A DNA stretch of 64,000 nucleotides from Cyanobium sp. ATX 6A2 (GCF_024346355.1 NZ_JAGQCU010000012.1:25020-89019); one strand, 5' to 3'; positions 19,068 to 27,981 are shown, counted from the first letter of the stretch. A program made the numbers and translations. Notes: generated by a model from the sequence alone, not told the origin.

Positions 19068-22000
19068 TCAGGCCGGCTCCACGCTGCTGTCGATCGGCTC
19101 GGGGTCGCTGAGGTAGCGAAGCTCCAACCCCTTGATGATGACGTAGATCACCGGGGCCACCCCCAGGCTCAGCACCGTGGCCACCAGGTAGCCGCCGAAG
19201 CTCACGGTGCCGATCGACCAGCGGCTGATCGCACCGGCGCCGGAGGCGGTCATCAGGGGGATGTAGCCCACCAGGCCTGAGGCGGCCGTCATCACGATCG
19301 GCTGGAAGCGCACCTTGGCGGCATTGATGGCCGCCTGGGCCAGGCCCATGCCCAGGGTGCGGAATTCGTTGGCCTGCTCCACGATCAGGATGGCGTTCTT
19401 GGCGGCCATGCCGATCAGCATCAGCAGGCCCACCTGGGCAAAGATGTCGTTGCTGATCACCGGCCAGAAGCCGCCGGCCTGGAGCAGATTGGCCCGGCCC
19501 CAGATCGCCACCATCGCCCCGAGGGTGGCCAGGGGCACGGTGAGCAGGATGATCATCGGGTCGATGTAGCTGCTGTACTGGGCGGACATCACCAGGAACA
19601 CCAGCACGAAGGCCAGGGCGAAGATCGCCACGGTGGCGCCGCCGGCCGTCCGCTCCTCCAGGGAGAGGCCGGCCCACTCGTAGCCGAAGCCGGGGTCGAG
19701 GGTTTCGGCGGCCAGTTCCTCCATGGCGGCGAGGGCCTGGCCGGAGCTGTAGCCGGGGGCGGGCACACCCTGGATCTTGATCGACTCGTAGACGTTGAAG
19801 GCCGTGATCGCGGGTGGGGCGATGAAGGGCTCGGTGCGGATCAGGCTCTGCAGCTGCACCAGATCACCGCTGCGGGAGCGCACGAAGAAGGCGCCGATGT
19901 CGCCTGGCTGCCGGCGCTCCTCGGCCTCGGCCTGCACATACACGCGGTACTGATCGGCACCGAGGATGAAATCGTTCACGTAGGCGCCACCGAGATAGGC
20001 CGCCAGGGTGCCGAAGGCCTCCTGCACGTCCACATCCAGCGCCTTCGCCAGATCGCGATCCAGGGTGATCGACATCTGCTCGGTGGCCGGCGTGAAGGTG
20101 GTGGTCACCCGGCCCAGCTCAGGGCGCTCCACGGAGGCCGCGATCAGGGCCTGGGCGTTGTCGATCAGCACATCCATCGGCTGGCCGGCGCGGTTCTGGA
20201 GATGGAACTCGAAGCCGCCGGTGGCCCCCACCCCGTCCACCGGCGGGATGTTGGCGGCAAAGGCCAGGGAGCCGCTCACCTCGGCGCGCAGCCTGCCGTT
20301 GATCGACTGCAGCAGGCTGAACACCGATTGGTCGGCCTCGCTGCGCTGATCCCAGGGTTTCAGGCGGATGAAGAACAGATACTTGTTGTAGGCATTGCCC
20401 TCCAGGCCGAAGCCGGCAGCCCCCAGGAAACTCTCGATGTCGGGGTAATCCTTGAGGATCTCCGTCACCTGCTCCACCTGGCGCTGGGTGTAGGGCAGCG
20501 CCACGGTGGGTGGGGCCTCCCCCTGGATGATCATCAGGCCCTGGTCCTCATCGGGGATGAATCCCGTGGGCACGATCGTGAGCATCAGGTAGGTGGCCAC
20601 CAGGCCGGCCACGAAGATGGCGAACACCAGGTAGCGCATCCGCACCAGCAGCTCGATCGTGCGGCCATACCAGCTCTCCAGGCCGCCGAAGATGCGGTTG
20701 AAGCCCCGGAACAGCCAGCCCAGCCCGACATTGAGAACCCTCTGCACCGCATCGGGTTTCGCACCCTCCGGTCGCAGGAACAGGGCGCTGAGGGTGGGGG
20801 AGAAGGTGAGGGCGTTGAAGGTGGAGAACACGATCGCCGCCGCCAGGGTGACGGCGAACTGGCGGTAGACGATGCCGGTGGTGCCGGGGAAGAAGGACAC
20901 CGGGATGAACACCGCCAGCTGCACCAGTGCGGCCGTGATCGTGGGCGAGGCCAGCTCGTTCATCGAATCCAGCGCGGCCTGCAGGGGTTTCATTCCCTGC
21001 CCGAGCTTGGCCTTGATCGACTGCACGATCACCACGGCGTCATCGGTCACCGTGCCGATCGCCAGGATGATGCCGAACATGGTGAGCTGGTTGATGCTGA
21101 AGCCGAGGCCCAGCACCACCGCCATCGCCCCCACCATGGCCACCGGCATCGCCAGGGCCGGCACGATGGTGGAGCGCCAGTCCTGCAGAAACAGCAGGAT
21201 GGTGAGCACGGCCATGATGATGGCATCGCGCAGGTTGCCGGTCACATCCGCCAGGGAGGTGGTGACGAACAGGGTGGAGTCGTAGGGAATCTCGTAGCGC
21301 ACACCGGGAGGAAAGGTCTGCGACAATTCCCCGATCCTGTCCTTCACCCGGTTGCCCGTGTCGAGGGCATTGGCACCGGGCAGCTGATACACGAACAGGG
21401 AGGTCGAGGGGCGGCCGCTCTGGCTGGTGTCGACGTCGTAGTTCTCTGCCCCCAGCTCCACCCGTCCCACATCGCTCACCTTCACCAGGGTGCCGTCGTC
21501 GCCCACCTTGAGCACCAGGTTCTCAGCGTCGGCCACATCACGGAAGCGGCTCTGGGCCACCAGGGGGACGGCCACCTCCTGCCCCGGTGTGCTGGGCTCC
21601 TGGCCGAGGCGGCCGGCCCCGGCCTGGATGTTCTGATCCAGCAGGGCCCGCTGCACGTCCATCGGCGTCAGCCCGGCGCTGGCCAGCCGGGCCGGATCCA
21701 GCCAGATGCGCAGGGCGAAGCGGCGCTCGCCGATGATCTTCACGTCGCCCACGCCAGGCACGCGCCGGATCTCGTCGATCAGGTTCTGGTCGACGAAGTT
21801 GCTGAGGAACAGCTGGTCGTAGAGGGGCTGGCCGTCGGCGCCGGTGTCGGCATAGAAGCCGTAGGCCACCAGGATGCTCGGTGAGGCGGCCTTCACGGTC
21901 ACCCCCGTCTGTTTCACCACCTCCGGCAGGGTGGGCTCGGCCTGGGCGACCCGGTTCTGAACATTGACCTGGGCGATGTTGCGATCAACGTCCACCGGGA

Positions 22001-22286
22001 AGAAGACGTTGATGTTGCTGATGCCATCCGAGGAGGTGTTGGAGGCGATGTATTTCATGTCCTCCACTCCGTTGATCTCCTTCTCCAGCGCCCGCGTGGT
22101 GGTGTCGAAGGTGGTGCGGGCGTCGGCGCCGATGTTGGTGGCGGTGACCTGGATCTGGGTGGGGGCCAGCTGGGGAAGTTTCTCCAGCGGCAGCAGCGGG
22201 ATCGCAACCCCACCGATCAGCAGGATCACCAGCGAGCACACCGTGGTGAGCACCGGATTGCGGATGAAGCGATCGGAAACGCTCAA
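19068..22286 (-). CDS. RND-family multidrug efflux pump (HAE1 type)
   Basis: 1072-residue AcrB-like inner-membrane pump. Motifs in order: N-terminal helix VLTTVCSLVILLIGG, VTDDAVVIVQSIKAKL in helix 4 with the paired acidic residues for proton transfer, GGLEDMK-type porter regions, EDQGLMIIQ in the second porter half, and GMAAKNAILIVEQANE in the late helix block. It has no adaptor gene directly beside it; the two adaptor genes of the window (17044 and 41385) are candidates. A small glycine-zipper gene follows after two bases. Confidence 0.92.
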   Translation of the reverse strand: MSVSDRFIRNPVLTTVCSLVILLIGGVAIPLLPLEKLPQLAPTQIQVTATNIGADARTTFDTTTRALEKEINGVEDMKYIASNTSSDGISNINVFFPVDVDRNIAQVNVQNRVAQAEPTLPEVVKQTGVTVKAASPSILVAYGFYADTGADGQPLYDQLFLSNFVDQNLIDEIRRVPGVGDVKIIGERRFALRIWLDPARLASAGLTPMDVQRALLDQNIQAGAGRLGQEPSTPGQEVAVPLVAQSRFRDVADAENLVLKVGDDGTLVKVSDVGRVELGAENYDVDTSQSGRPSTSLFVYQLPGANALDTGNRVKDRIGELSQTFPPGVRYEIPYDSTLFVTTSLADVTGNLRDAIIMAVLTILLFLQDWRSTIVPALAMPVAMVGAMAVVLGLGFSINQLTMFGIILAIGTVTDDAVVIVQSIKAKLGQGMKPLQAALDSMNELASPTITAALVQLAVFIPVSFFPGTTGIVYRQFAVTLAAAIVFSTFNALTFSPTLSALFLRPEGAKPDAVQRVLNVGLGWLFRGFNRIFGGLESWYGRTIELLVRMRYLVFAIFVAGLVATYLMLTIVPTGFIPDEDQGLMIIQGEAPPTVALPYTQRQVEQVTEILKDYPDIESFLGAAGFGLEGNAYNKYLFFIRLKPWDQRSEADQSVFSLLQSINGRLRAEVSGSLAFAANIPPVDGVGATGGFEFHLQNRAGQPMDVLIDNAQALIAASVERPELGRVTTTFTPATEQMSITLDRDLAKALDVDVQEAFGTLAAYLGGAYVNDFILGADQYRVYVQAEAEERRQPGDIGAFFVRSRSGDLVQLQSLIRTEPFIAPPAITAFNVYESIKIQGVPAPGYSSGQALAAMEELAAETLDPGFGYEWAGLSLEERTAGGATVAIFALAFVLVFLVMSAQYSSYIDPMIILLTVPLATLGAMVAIWGRANLLQAGGFWPVISNDIFAQVGLLMLIGMAAKNAILIVEQANEFRTLGMGLAQAAINAAKVRFQPIVMTAASGLVGYIPLMTASGAGAISRWSIGTVSFGGYLVATVLSLGVAPVIYVIIKGLELRYLSDPEPIDSSVEPA

Positions 22287-22391
22287 GGCAACCCGGCGCG
22301 CTGGTGTTCGAGACTAGGAACCACTTAGCGTGGGCCTGCTTCGGTGTCGCCGAATGAAAGATTGCCGGCGACAGCATGGTTGGCCAGAGCG

Positions 22392-22526
22392 ATGAGCAAC
22401 GGCCCAGACAGCAACAGCCCGGACTTCAACAGTCCAGATAGCAGCAGCCCAGACCTCAACAGCCTGGACTGCAGATCCTCGATGCCCGGATCACACCATC
22501 AGGCGGTCGGGCCCGGATCGACCTGA
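22392..22526 (+). CDS. Possible small ORF with pentapeptide repeats
   Basis: Open frame of 44 codons from ATG 22392 (an in-frame ATG also occurs at 22344). Codons 2-26 are five consecutive five-residue units of the form xNxPD, coded by five 15-bp DNA repeats. No homologue is recognised and no ribosome site is obvious. It sits between the divergent RND pump gene and the convergent secreted-protein gene, so it may be only a repeat-rich spacer. Confidence 0.25.
   Translation: MSNGPDSNSPDFNSPDSSSPDLNSLDCRSSMPGSHHQAVGPGST
22395..22469 (+). repeat. Five tandem 15-bp imperfect repeats
   Basis: Units begin at 22395, 22410, 22425, 22440 and 22455, each close to AGCAACAGCCCAGAC. The period is an exact multiple of three and keeps one frame open (xNxPD), so the array could expand or shrink without frameshift. 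Differences between units fall largely in the first codon and at wobble positions. Confidence 0.85.
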
Positions 22527-22536
22527 TGGGCTGGGT

Positions 22537-23529
22537 TCAATCCCCATAGGCCACCACACAGGCCGCGTTGAGCAACTCAGCTTCCGAGGCCGTGCGGGGT
22601 GTCTGTCCGTCGAGGGTTCCCTGCTGACAGTCCGCCCTCATCTCCACCGTGCCGGTGTCGGTATTCACCACGAAGGTCACCCCCTGGCTGCCGGCAGGTT
22701 CGACGCTCGGGTAGTACAGCTCATAGCTGGTGTTGGGAACGGCGATGTAGGTGACCTGATCGGAGATGGCGTCATCCACCGCGGCGTCGATGATCGCGGC
22801 GGTGGTGAGGGCGGTGACGCCCCAGGCCGCGGCGCTGGCACCCCACCAGTTCCAGGGGGGAGAACTCCAGCCGCCATACCAGCCGTAGTTCCATGGGCGG
22901 GCATAGCCCCAGCCCGGCCGGGCCCAGCCCGACCAGTAGTTGTCCCAGCGGTTGTCGGAGCGGTCGCGCCGCACGTCCGTGCGGTCCGACACGCGGTCGC
23001 TGCGCTGGTCCTGGCGGTTCGTGCTGCGGTCGGTGCGGTTGTCCTGGCGGATGTCGGTGCGGTCGGTGCGTTCCCCCTGGCGATCGCCGCGCTGGTCCGT
23101 GCGCTGGCCCTGCCGGTCCCCGGCCCCGTCCTGGCGGCCCTGCTGGCGGGTCGTGGTGGTCTGGCTGCGCTGCGGTTGCCGGGTCCCGCTTGCGGCGGGC
23201 TTGGGCTTGCTGCCGCTGCTGAAGCCGCCGGCGGGTTTGCTGCTGCCCCGGAAGGAGCTGCCGCCGTTGCTGTAGTTGCCGAAGCCGGTGCGACCGGAGG
23301 AACTGCGGCTGCCGCCACTGCTGCGGCCGTAGCTGCGGCCACCGCCACCGCCACCGCCGCCACGACCGCCACCGCCGCCACGACCACCGCCACCACGGGC
23401 GAGCAGCGACACTTCAGAGACGGCGGGGGCCTCGGCCGCGAGACCTGATGCGGCCAGCAGCGGCAGCGGCTGGAGGCCCAGGGAGAGGCTCAACCCCACC
23501 ACGGTGCCCAGACGGAGAACGCGGTTCAT
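22537..23529 (-). CDS. Secreted low-complexity protein (Gly-rich and Arg/Asp-rich repeats)
   Basis: 330-residue exported protein. A signal peptide (LRLGTVVGLSLSLGLQPLPL) is followed by a glycine/arginine tract around residues 45-65, a Ser-rich tract, then ~90 residues dominated by short D-R, R-T-D-R and Q-D-R units (residues ~130-205), an aromatic stretch rich in Trp and Tyr, one hydrophobic segment (AAAWGVTALTTAAIIDAAVD) and a C-terminal domain with two cysteines. The middle resembles intrinsically disordered cell-surface or polyelectrolyte-binding proteins; no function is known. Its start overlaps the upstream gene's stop by four bases. Confidence 0.8.
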   Translation of the reverse strand: MNRVLRLGTVVGLSLSLGLQPLPLLAASGLAAEAPAVSEVSLLARGGGGRGGGGGRGGGGGGGGRSYGRSSGGSRSSSGRTGFGNYSNGGSSFRGSSKPAGGFSSGSKPKPAASGTRQPQRSQTTTTRQQGRQDGAGDRQGQRTDQRGDRQGERTDRTDIRQDNRTDRSTNRQDQRSDRVSDRTDVRRDRSDNRWDNYWSGWARPGWGYARPWNYGWYGGWSSPPWNWWGASAAAWGVTALTTAAIIDAAVDDAISDQVTYIAVPNTSYELYYPSVEPAGSQGVTFVVNTDTGTVEMRADCQQGTLDGQTPRTASEAELLNAACVVAYGD

Positions 23530-24026
23530 CGGTTGATGGCCTCCAACAGGCGGGTGCAGCCGTCGTCGAAGCAGGCGATCTCGGTGCGGCCGTTGCTGCC
23601 GAAGCTCAGGCCCATCCGGTCACGACCGGCCAGGGCCGGCCCCCCTTCCTCGCGCACGCTGTTGAGGTAGTTGGGGTTGACCACGCAGAAGGCGCGGTCG
23701 TTGAAGCAGAGCTCGTTGGTGGAGAAGCGGATCGTGGCGTTGCGCACCGGCCCCCAGCTGTTGGTGGTGGGGTTGAGGGCCTCGATCCGCACATAGGGCT
23801 CATCGAACACCCGGTACACGAGGGTGCGGTCGCCCACCCGGTGCCGGTATTCGGTGGAGTCGCCCACCTCCACGGCCTCCACCACGCAGGGCACGGGGGC
23901 CATGCGCTGGATGCTGCAGGTGGTGTTGAGGGAGTAGAGGGTCTGCGCGCCGGCGGCCCTGGGGAGGGCCACGGCACCAAGCGAGATGGCAGAGCCGAGC
24001 AGCGCCAGCAAGCGGAGCGAAATCAT
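23526..24026 (-). CDS. Secreted hypothetical protein with paired cysteines
   Basis: 166-residue exported protein: signal peptide (LRLLALLGSAISLGAVAL...GAQ) and a mature domain with six cysteines (CSIQ, PCVV, ELCFND, FCVVN, ACFDDGC) likely to form disulfides in the periplasm. No family was recognised. Its stop overlaps the start of the low-complexity gene (ATGA), so both products are probably made together and act in the envelope. Confidence 0.7.
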   Translation of the reverse strand: MISLRLLALLGSAISLGAVALPRAAGAQTLYSLNTTCSIQRMAPVPCVVEAVEVGDSTEYRHRVGDRTLVYRVFDEPYVRIEALNPTTNSWGPVRNATIRFSTNELCFNDRAFCVVNPNYLNSVREEGGPALAGRDRMGLSFGSNGRTEIACFDDGCTRLLEAINR

Positions 24027-24169
24027 GGCGTTGAGAAGGGAAAACCCGGCGGTGCGTTCAGGAGCCGTTCCTTCACTCTGTGCATCACCTATGCACCAGC
24101 GCGGGCCCGCTCACTGGACGGTCATCTTTCATCACAGCCAGCCCTGCGGCTGACCGGGGCCGGGTGGCT

Positions 24170-24889
24170 TCAGTCGCCGCCGGTCTCGTCGTCATCGCTG
24201 CCGCGCATGCTGAACCGCCCGATCAGCACCCCCAGCACGATGGCCAGGTAGCTGTTGCCGGCCACTGCCAGGGCAATGCTCAGCATCTGGGCCGCAGGCG
24301 TGATCGGCAGGATGTCGCCGTAGCCGGTGGTGGTGAGCGAGACGAAGGCGAAGTAGTTCAGCTTCACGAAGTCGAGCCTCCACACCGGATCCAGACCGTC
24401 AGGCCCGTGCGTGGTGAGGTCGACGCCGGTGAAACTGCCGGGCGCCACGGTCTCCACGGCCGCGCTGAGGATGCCGCCGGAGAGACCCAGCATCAGGTAG
24501 CCCGCCAGGGCGCCGCTCAGCACGGCCTGATCGACGCTGCGCTCCTCGTTCAGCTGGCGGATCAGGCGCTGGGTGCTCCAGAGGCTGAACAGGGCCCAGA
24601 GCACCACCACCGGTACCCCGGTATCGCGCAACTCCAGCGGAGTGAGCAGCCAGAGCCCGCCCACGGCCAGGGTGGCGATGCCCGTGCCCCGGTACAGCCG
24701 CCGGTGGAGGGTGCCCCGGCGGCTCCGCTCGCCGCCGCCCCCCAGGGCCCTCAGCATCACCACCCCCAGGGCCAGGTAGCCGGGGGAGGCCATCTGGTTC
24801 CAGGGATCGGGCAGGATGAAGATGGCGAGCAACGCCACGCAGGCGCCCAGCAGCAGTCGGTAGTGGTGCTGGCGCGCACGGCTGGCCAT
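24170..24889 (-). CDS. Two-transmembrane-type K+ channel (Ion_trans_2)
   Basis: 239-residue membrane protein. Several N-terminal hydrophobic segments (residues ~12-30, 70-85, 93-108, 122-145) precede a pore region with the potassium selectivity filter LTTTGYGDI near residue 188 and a final helix (LSIALAVAGNSYLAIVLGVL). A short acidic tail closes the protein. It is the last gene of a four-gene operon with a kinase, a Kir channel and a dehydrogenase; six bases separate it from the dehydrogenase stop. The ATG at 24889 is chosen because the upstream open frame runs through that gene. Confidence 0.85.
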   Translation of the reverse strand: MASRARQHHYRLLLGACVALLAIFILPDPWNQMASPGYLALGVVMLRALGGGGERSRRGTLHRRLYRGTGIATLAVGGLWLLTPLELRDTGVPVVVLWALFSLWSTQRLIRQLNEERSVDQAVLSGALAGYLMLGLSGGILSAAVETVAPGSFTGVDLTTHGPDGLDPVWRLDFVKLNYFAFVSLTTTGYGDILPITPAAQMLSIALAVAGNSYLAIVLGVLIGRFSMRGSDDDETGGD

Positions 24890-24894
24890 CGCCT

Positions 24895-25665
24895 TCAGGT
24901 CTCCAGCTGGCAGTTCACGTTGAACTCGAACGGCACCGCCGCCGCCGGCAGCGAGAGCAGATGGCTGACGCTGGCGGCCAGGTCCTCCGGCTGGGTCATG
25001 GCCTGGCTGGGGATCGCCGTGACGGCGGCGGCCATGTCGGTGTTCACCCAGCTGGGGCAGATCGCCGTGACGCGGATGCCGTCCTCCCAGCCCTCGTTGC
25101 GCATCGCCTGGCAGAGGGCCAGCAGGGCGAACTTGCTGACGCCGTAGGCGGCCAGCCGCCCCTTCACCCGCTTGCCGCTCATCGACACCAGCGTCAGCAC
25201 GCGCCCGTCGCCACTGGCCGCCAGCAGGGGCCACACCGCCCGGCTGAGCCGCCAGGGGCCCATCAGGTTCACATCCAGCACCCGGGCGATCTCCGCCTCC
25301 TCGCCGGCGGCGAAGCGCAGGCCCACCCGCGAGAACACCCCGGCGCAGTGCACCAGCGCATCGATGCCGCCCCAGCGGGCCACGGTGGCGTCCACCCAGG
25401 CCCTCGGACCGCGGGGATCGGCGTCGCCGGCGCCTGCTTCGTAGGGATGGATGAGCAGGCGCTCCGGTGGCTGCCGGCACAGTGCCGCCGCGCCGGTCTC
25501 GGCCTGCAGGCCCGCCGGATCGCGCACCCCCGCGCTCACCCGGTGGCCCTCGGCCAGCAGGCGCCCGGCGATGGCGCGGCCGATGCCGCGGCTGGCGCCG
25601 CTCACCAGCACCGTTCGCGGGCTCGGGGCGTCGGCGGGTTCAGGCTTGCCTGGAGTGGCGCTCAT
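24895..25665 (-). CDS. Short-chain dehydrogenase/reductase
   Basis: 256-residue Rossmann-fold oxidoreductase. The cofactor motif TGxxxGxG appears as VLVSGASRGIGRAIAGRL, with an Arg after Ser suggesting NADP(H). The catalytic Ser and the YxxxK motif follow: LTLVSMSGKRVKGRLAAYGVSKFAL. The substrate is unknown. It lies between two potassium channel genes with 10-base and 5-base gaps, which is unusual company for such an enzyme and may point to redox-linked channel control, though this is only inference from context. Confidence 0.88.
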   Translation of the reverse strand: MSATPGKPEPADAPSPRTVLVSGASRGIGRAIAGRLLAEGHRVSAGVRDPAGLQAETGAAALCRQPPERLLIHPYEAGAGDADPRGPRAWVDATVARWGGIDALVHCAGVFSRVGLRFAAGEEAEIARVLDVNLMGPWRLSRAVWPLLAASGDGRVLTLVSMSGKRVKGRLAAYGVSKFALLALCQAMRNEGWEDGIRVTAICPSWVNTDMAAAVTAIPSQAMTQPEDLAASVSHLLSLPAAAVPFEFNVNCQLET

Positions 25666-25675
25666 GGGGCGGTGC

Positions 25676-26392
25676 TCATGGGGTTGCGGGGCCGGCCCGC
25701 ACGATCGCCCTGGCTGGGTAGCGGTGCACCAGGTGAATCGGGCGCTCCAGGGTGGCATCCATGCCGCTGAAGCTCACCAGCAGTTCGCCCCCGCCCGCCG
25801 CAGGATCGCGGTCATGGCCCGCCAGCGGACCGCCGTCCTCAAGGGGATGCAGCAGGCGCAGGTCGTCGAGCATGGGCAGGCCGTCGGGGGTGAGCAGGGG
25901 CAGCGGCCGCAGCTGCCGGTCCCCATCGTGGGGCTGCCAGAACACGCGCACGCGCACATCAAAGAGGGTGTTGGGGCGGCTGTTGTGCAGCCGGATCACC
26001 AGGCACTCGCGGCCCTCCTGCGCCTCGATCCGGGCCTGCTCGGCGAACTCCACGCTCTGCGGGGTGCGGGCGAAGCGGGCGAAGGCCAGGCCGGTGATCA
26101 GGGCCACAAGGATCAGGCCGGTGATCGCCTCGCCGGTGGTCACCAGGTGCACCCAGAGGCTGTCGGGGTAGAGGGAGCCGTAGCCGATCGTGGCCAGCGT
26201 CTCCACCGAGAGGAAAAAGGCCCGCAGGGACACAGGCAGATCGTCGCTGCCACCGATGCCGGCGGGATCGAGCAGGTAGAGGCCGGCGAACAGCAGGTTG
26301 ATCAGCAGGTACAGCCCCGTGACCAGCGCCAGGAAGCGCCACCAGCTCAGCTCCACCAGCAGCAGATAGGGCTGGCGCCAGCGGTCGCTCAT
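25676..26392 (-). CDS. Inward-rectifier (KirBac-type) potassium channel
   Basis: 238-residue Kir channel: outer helix LALVTGLYLLINLLFAGLYL, pore helix and filter VETLATIGYGSLYPDS, inner helix ITGLILVALITGLAFARFAR with the usual basic end, and a beta-rich cytoplasmic domain with the conserved ECLVIRLHNSRPNTL strand. The length is shorter than KirBac1.1 by ~90 residues, because the cytoplasmic domain is compact. Its start overlaps the kinase stop by four bases. One of three potassium channels of two types near each other; a second Kir gene is at 49193-50146. Confidence 0.9.
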   Translation of the reverse strand: MSDRWRQPYLLLVELSWWRFLALVTGLYLLINLLFAGLYLLDPAGIGGSDDLPVSLRAFFLSVETLATIGYGSLYPDSLWVHLVTTGEAITGLILVALITGLAFARFARTPQSVEFAEQARIEAQEGRECLVIRLHNSRPNTLFDVRVRVFWQPHDGDRQLRPLPLLTPDGLPMLDDLRLLHPLEDGGPLAGHDRDPAAGGGELLVSFSGMDATLERPIHLVHRYPARAIVRAGPATP

Positions 26393-27981
26393 GGCTGCTC
26401 CGGCTGCCGCAGGGCCCGGCGCCAGCGCCGGCGCACCGCCGCCGCCGTGGCCGCCACCGCGCTCTGGGGGCCCACGTCGATCGCCTGCTGCCGCTCGTCG
26501 GAGTCGAGGGGTTCATCCCAGCCGATCTGGCGCTCCAGCACCGTCAGATCAGCGTCGGAGGGGTCGTGGCCGCGGCGCTGGCGCTGCTCGATGCGCTCCC
26601 GCAGCAGCGCCTCCGGGGCGCTGAACTCCAGGATCAGCAGCGGCACCCCAGCGCGGGCCGCCACCACCGCCATGGCGGCGCGATCGCCGCGGCGCAGGAA
26701 GCAGGCATCCACGATCACCGCAAAACCGGCTGCCAGCACCTGCGCGGCCAGCTCCGGCAGCCGCCGGCCGAACAGCGCCTCGCTCACCTGCCGGCCATAG
26801 AGATCGCCCTGGCGTAAAGGGCCGGCCGGGACGCCCCAGAGCCCGAACATCCGCTTGCGCTCCACATCGGAGCGCAGGCGGATGGCCCCCAGCTCGGCCG
26901 CCAGCGGGCCGGTGTGGTGTGATTTGCCGCTGCCGGAGAGCCCGTGGCAGATCAGCACCGCCTGGGGGGCCGGCGTGATGCTGGCCTCGGCCAGGTCCAG
27001 GTAGGCCGCCACCGGTCCATCGGCGCTGCCGTCGCCGCTGAGGGCTGCCACCTTGGCGCGCACCAGGGCCCGGTAGCTCTGATACCAGCGCCACAGGGCC
27101 AGGCCGCCGTGGTCGCCGCTGAGGTCCAGCCAGTGGTTGAGCAGCCGGGCCCCCAGAGCCGGATGGCCGCGCTGCTGCAGATCCATCACCAGGAAGGCCA
27201 GGTCGCTGATCACGTCGATCCAGCGCAGGGCGGGGCTGAACTCGAGGCAGTCGAACACCTCGATGCGCCCGTTTCGCAGCAGCATGTTGCCCAGGTGCAG
27301 ATCACCGTGGCACTCGCGTACCCGCCCCTGCTCCAGGCGGTGCACCAGCAGCGGCTCCAGCTCGGCGAAGGCGGCCCGGTTCCAGCCCGCCAAGCACTCG
27401 ATGCGGGCCTGCAGCTCGGCGGCCGCTCGCTGCCGCAGGCAGGCCACATTGGCCTCCACCGGCTCAAGTACCGCAGCCGGGGTGCCGTAGGGGCCGGCGG
27501 CGGGGGCAACGGCCGCGGAGGCGTGGAAGCGGGCCAGGGTGTCCGCCAGGGCCTCGATCTGCTCGCCCCCCACCTCCTCCCGCGCCAGGGCGGCCGGCAG
27601 CAGGGCCTCCTGGGGAAACTGGCGCATCCGCACGGCCACCTCCAGCGGCGCAGTCCGCAGGATCTCCCCGTCGCTGGTGTTCTCCGCCAGCTCCTGCAGC
27701 CGGGGTCCCCGTTCGGTCTGCACCACGGCCGCCAGACCCAGGTAGAGGTCGCTCACCAGGCGCCGGTTGAGGCGCAGCTCCTCGCGGCAGTCGTGCAGGC
27801 GCAGCGCCAGGGTGGTGAAGTTCACGAAGCCCAGATCCACGGGCTTGCGGATCTTGTAGGCCACCGGGCCGGTGAGCAGCACCCAGGAGATGTGGGTCTC
27901 GAGCACCGCGATGGTCTCCACCGGATGGCCGTAGGCCTGGGGACGGCGCAGGGCCTCGATCAGGGCGGAGCCCTCGCTCAC
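26389..27981 (-). CDS. Fused APH-like kinase and AAA (P-loop) kinase-like protein
   Basis: 530-residue two-part protein known in many bacteria as an AAA-family ATPase/gluconate-kinase-like fusion. Residues ~1-330 resemble aminoglycoside phosphotransferases, with CHGDLHLGNMLL as the catalytic loop and EVFDCLEFSP as the metal-binding Asp region. Residues ~340-530 carry a Walker A motif, CHGLSGSGKSHHT, and DACFLRRGDR. The natural substrate is unknown. GTG at 27981 is chosen because GGAGGG lies five bases upstream and the conserved part begins directly after; the frame is open to ATG 28038. Confidence 0.85.
   Translation of the reverse strand: MSEGSALIEALRRPQAYGHPVETIAVLETHISWVLLTGPVAYKIRKPVDLGFVNFTTLALRLHDCREELRLNRRLVSDLYLGLAAVVQTERGPRLQELAENTSDGEILRTAPLEVAVRMRQFPQEALLPAALAREEVGGEQIEALADTLARFHASAAVAPAAGPYGTPAAVLEPVEANVACLRQRAAAELQARIECLAGWNRAAFAELEPLLVHRLEQGRVRECHGDLHLGNMLLRNGRIEVFDCLEFSPALRWIDVISDLAFLVMDLQQRGHPALGARLLNHWLDLSGDHGGLALWRWYQSYRALVRAKVAALSGDGSADGPVAAYLDLAEASITPAPQAVLICHGLSGSGKSHHTGPLAAELGAIRLRSDVERKRMFGLWGVPAGPLRQGDLYGRQVSEALFGRRLPELAAQVLAAGFAVIVDACFLRRGDRAAMAVVAARAGVPLLILEFSAPEALLRERIEQRQRRGHDPSDADLTVLERQIGWDEPLDSDERQQAIDVGPQSAVAATAAAVRRRWRRALRQPEQP

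Noticed and set aside
20202..21884. 560-codon plus-strand frame opposite RND pump 2
   Set aside because: Antisense artefact; no family features.
22530..22560. tRNA-like word GGTTCAATCCCC
   Set aside because: It matches a T-arm by chance but no acceptor, D or anticodon arms fold around it, and it lies at the end of a coding gene.
23300..23400. Possible CRISPR-like periodic sequence
   Set aside because: The periodicity is a GGN-type codon run for the glycine tract; no spaced unique units exist.
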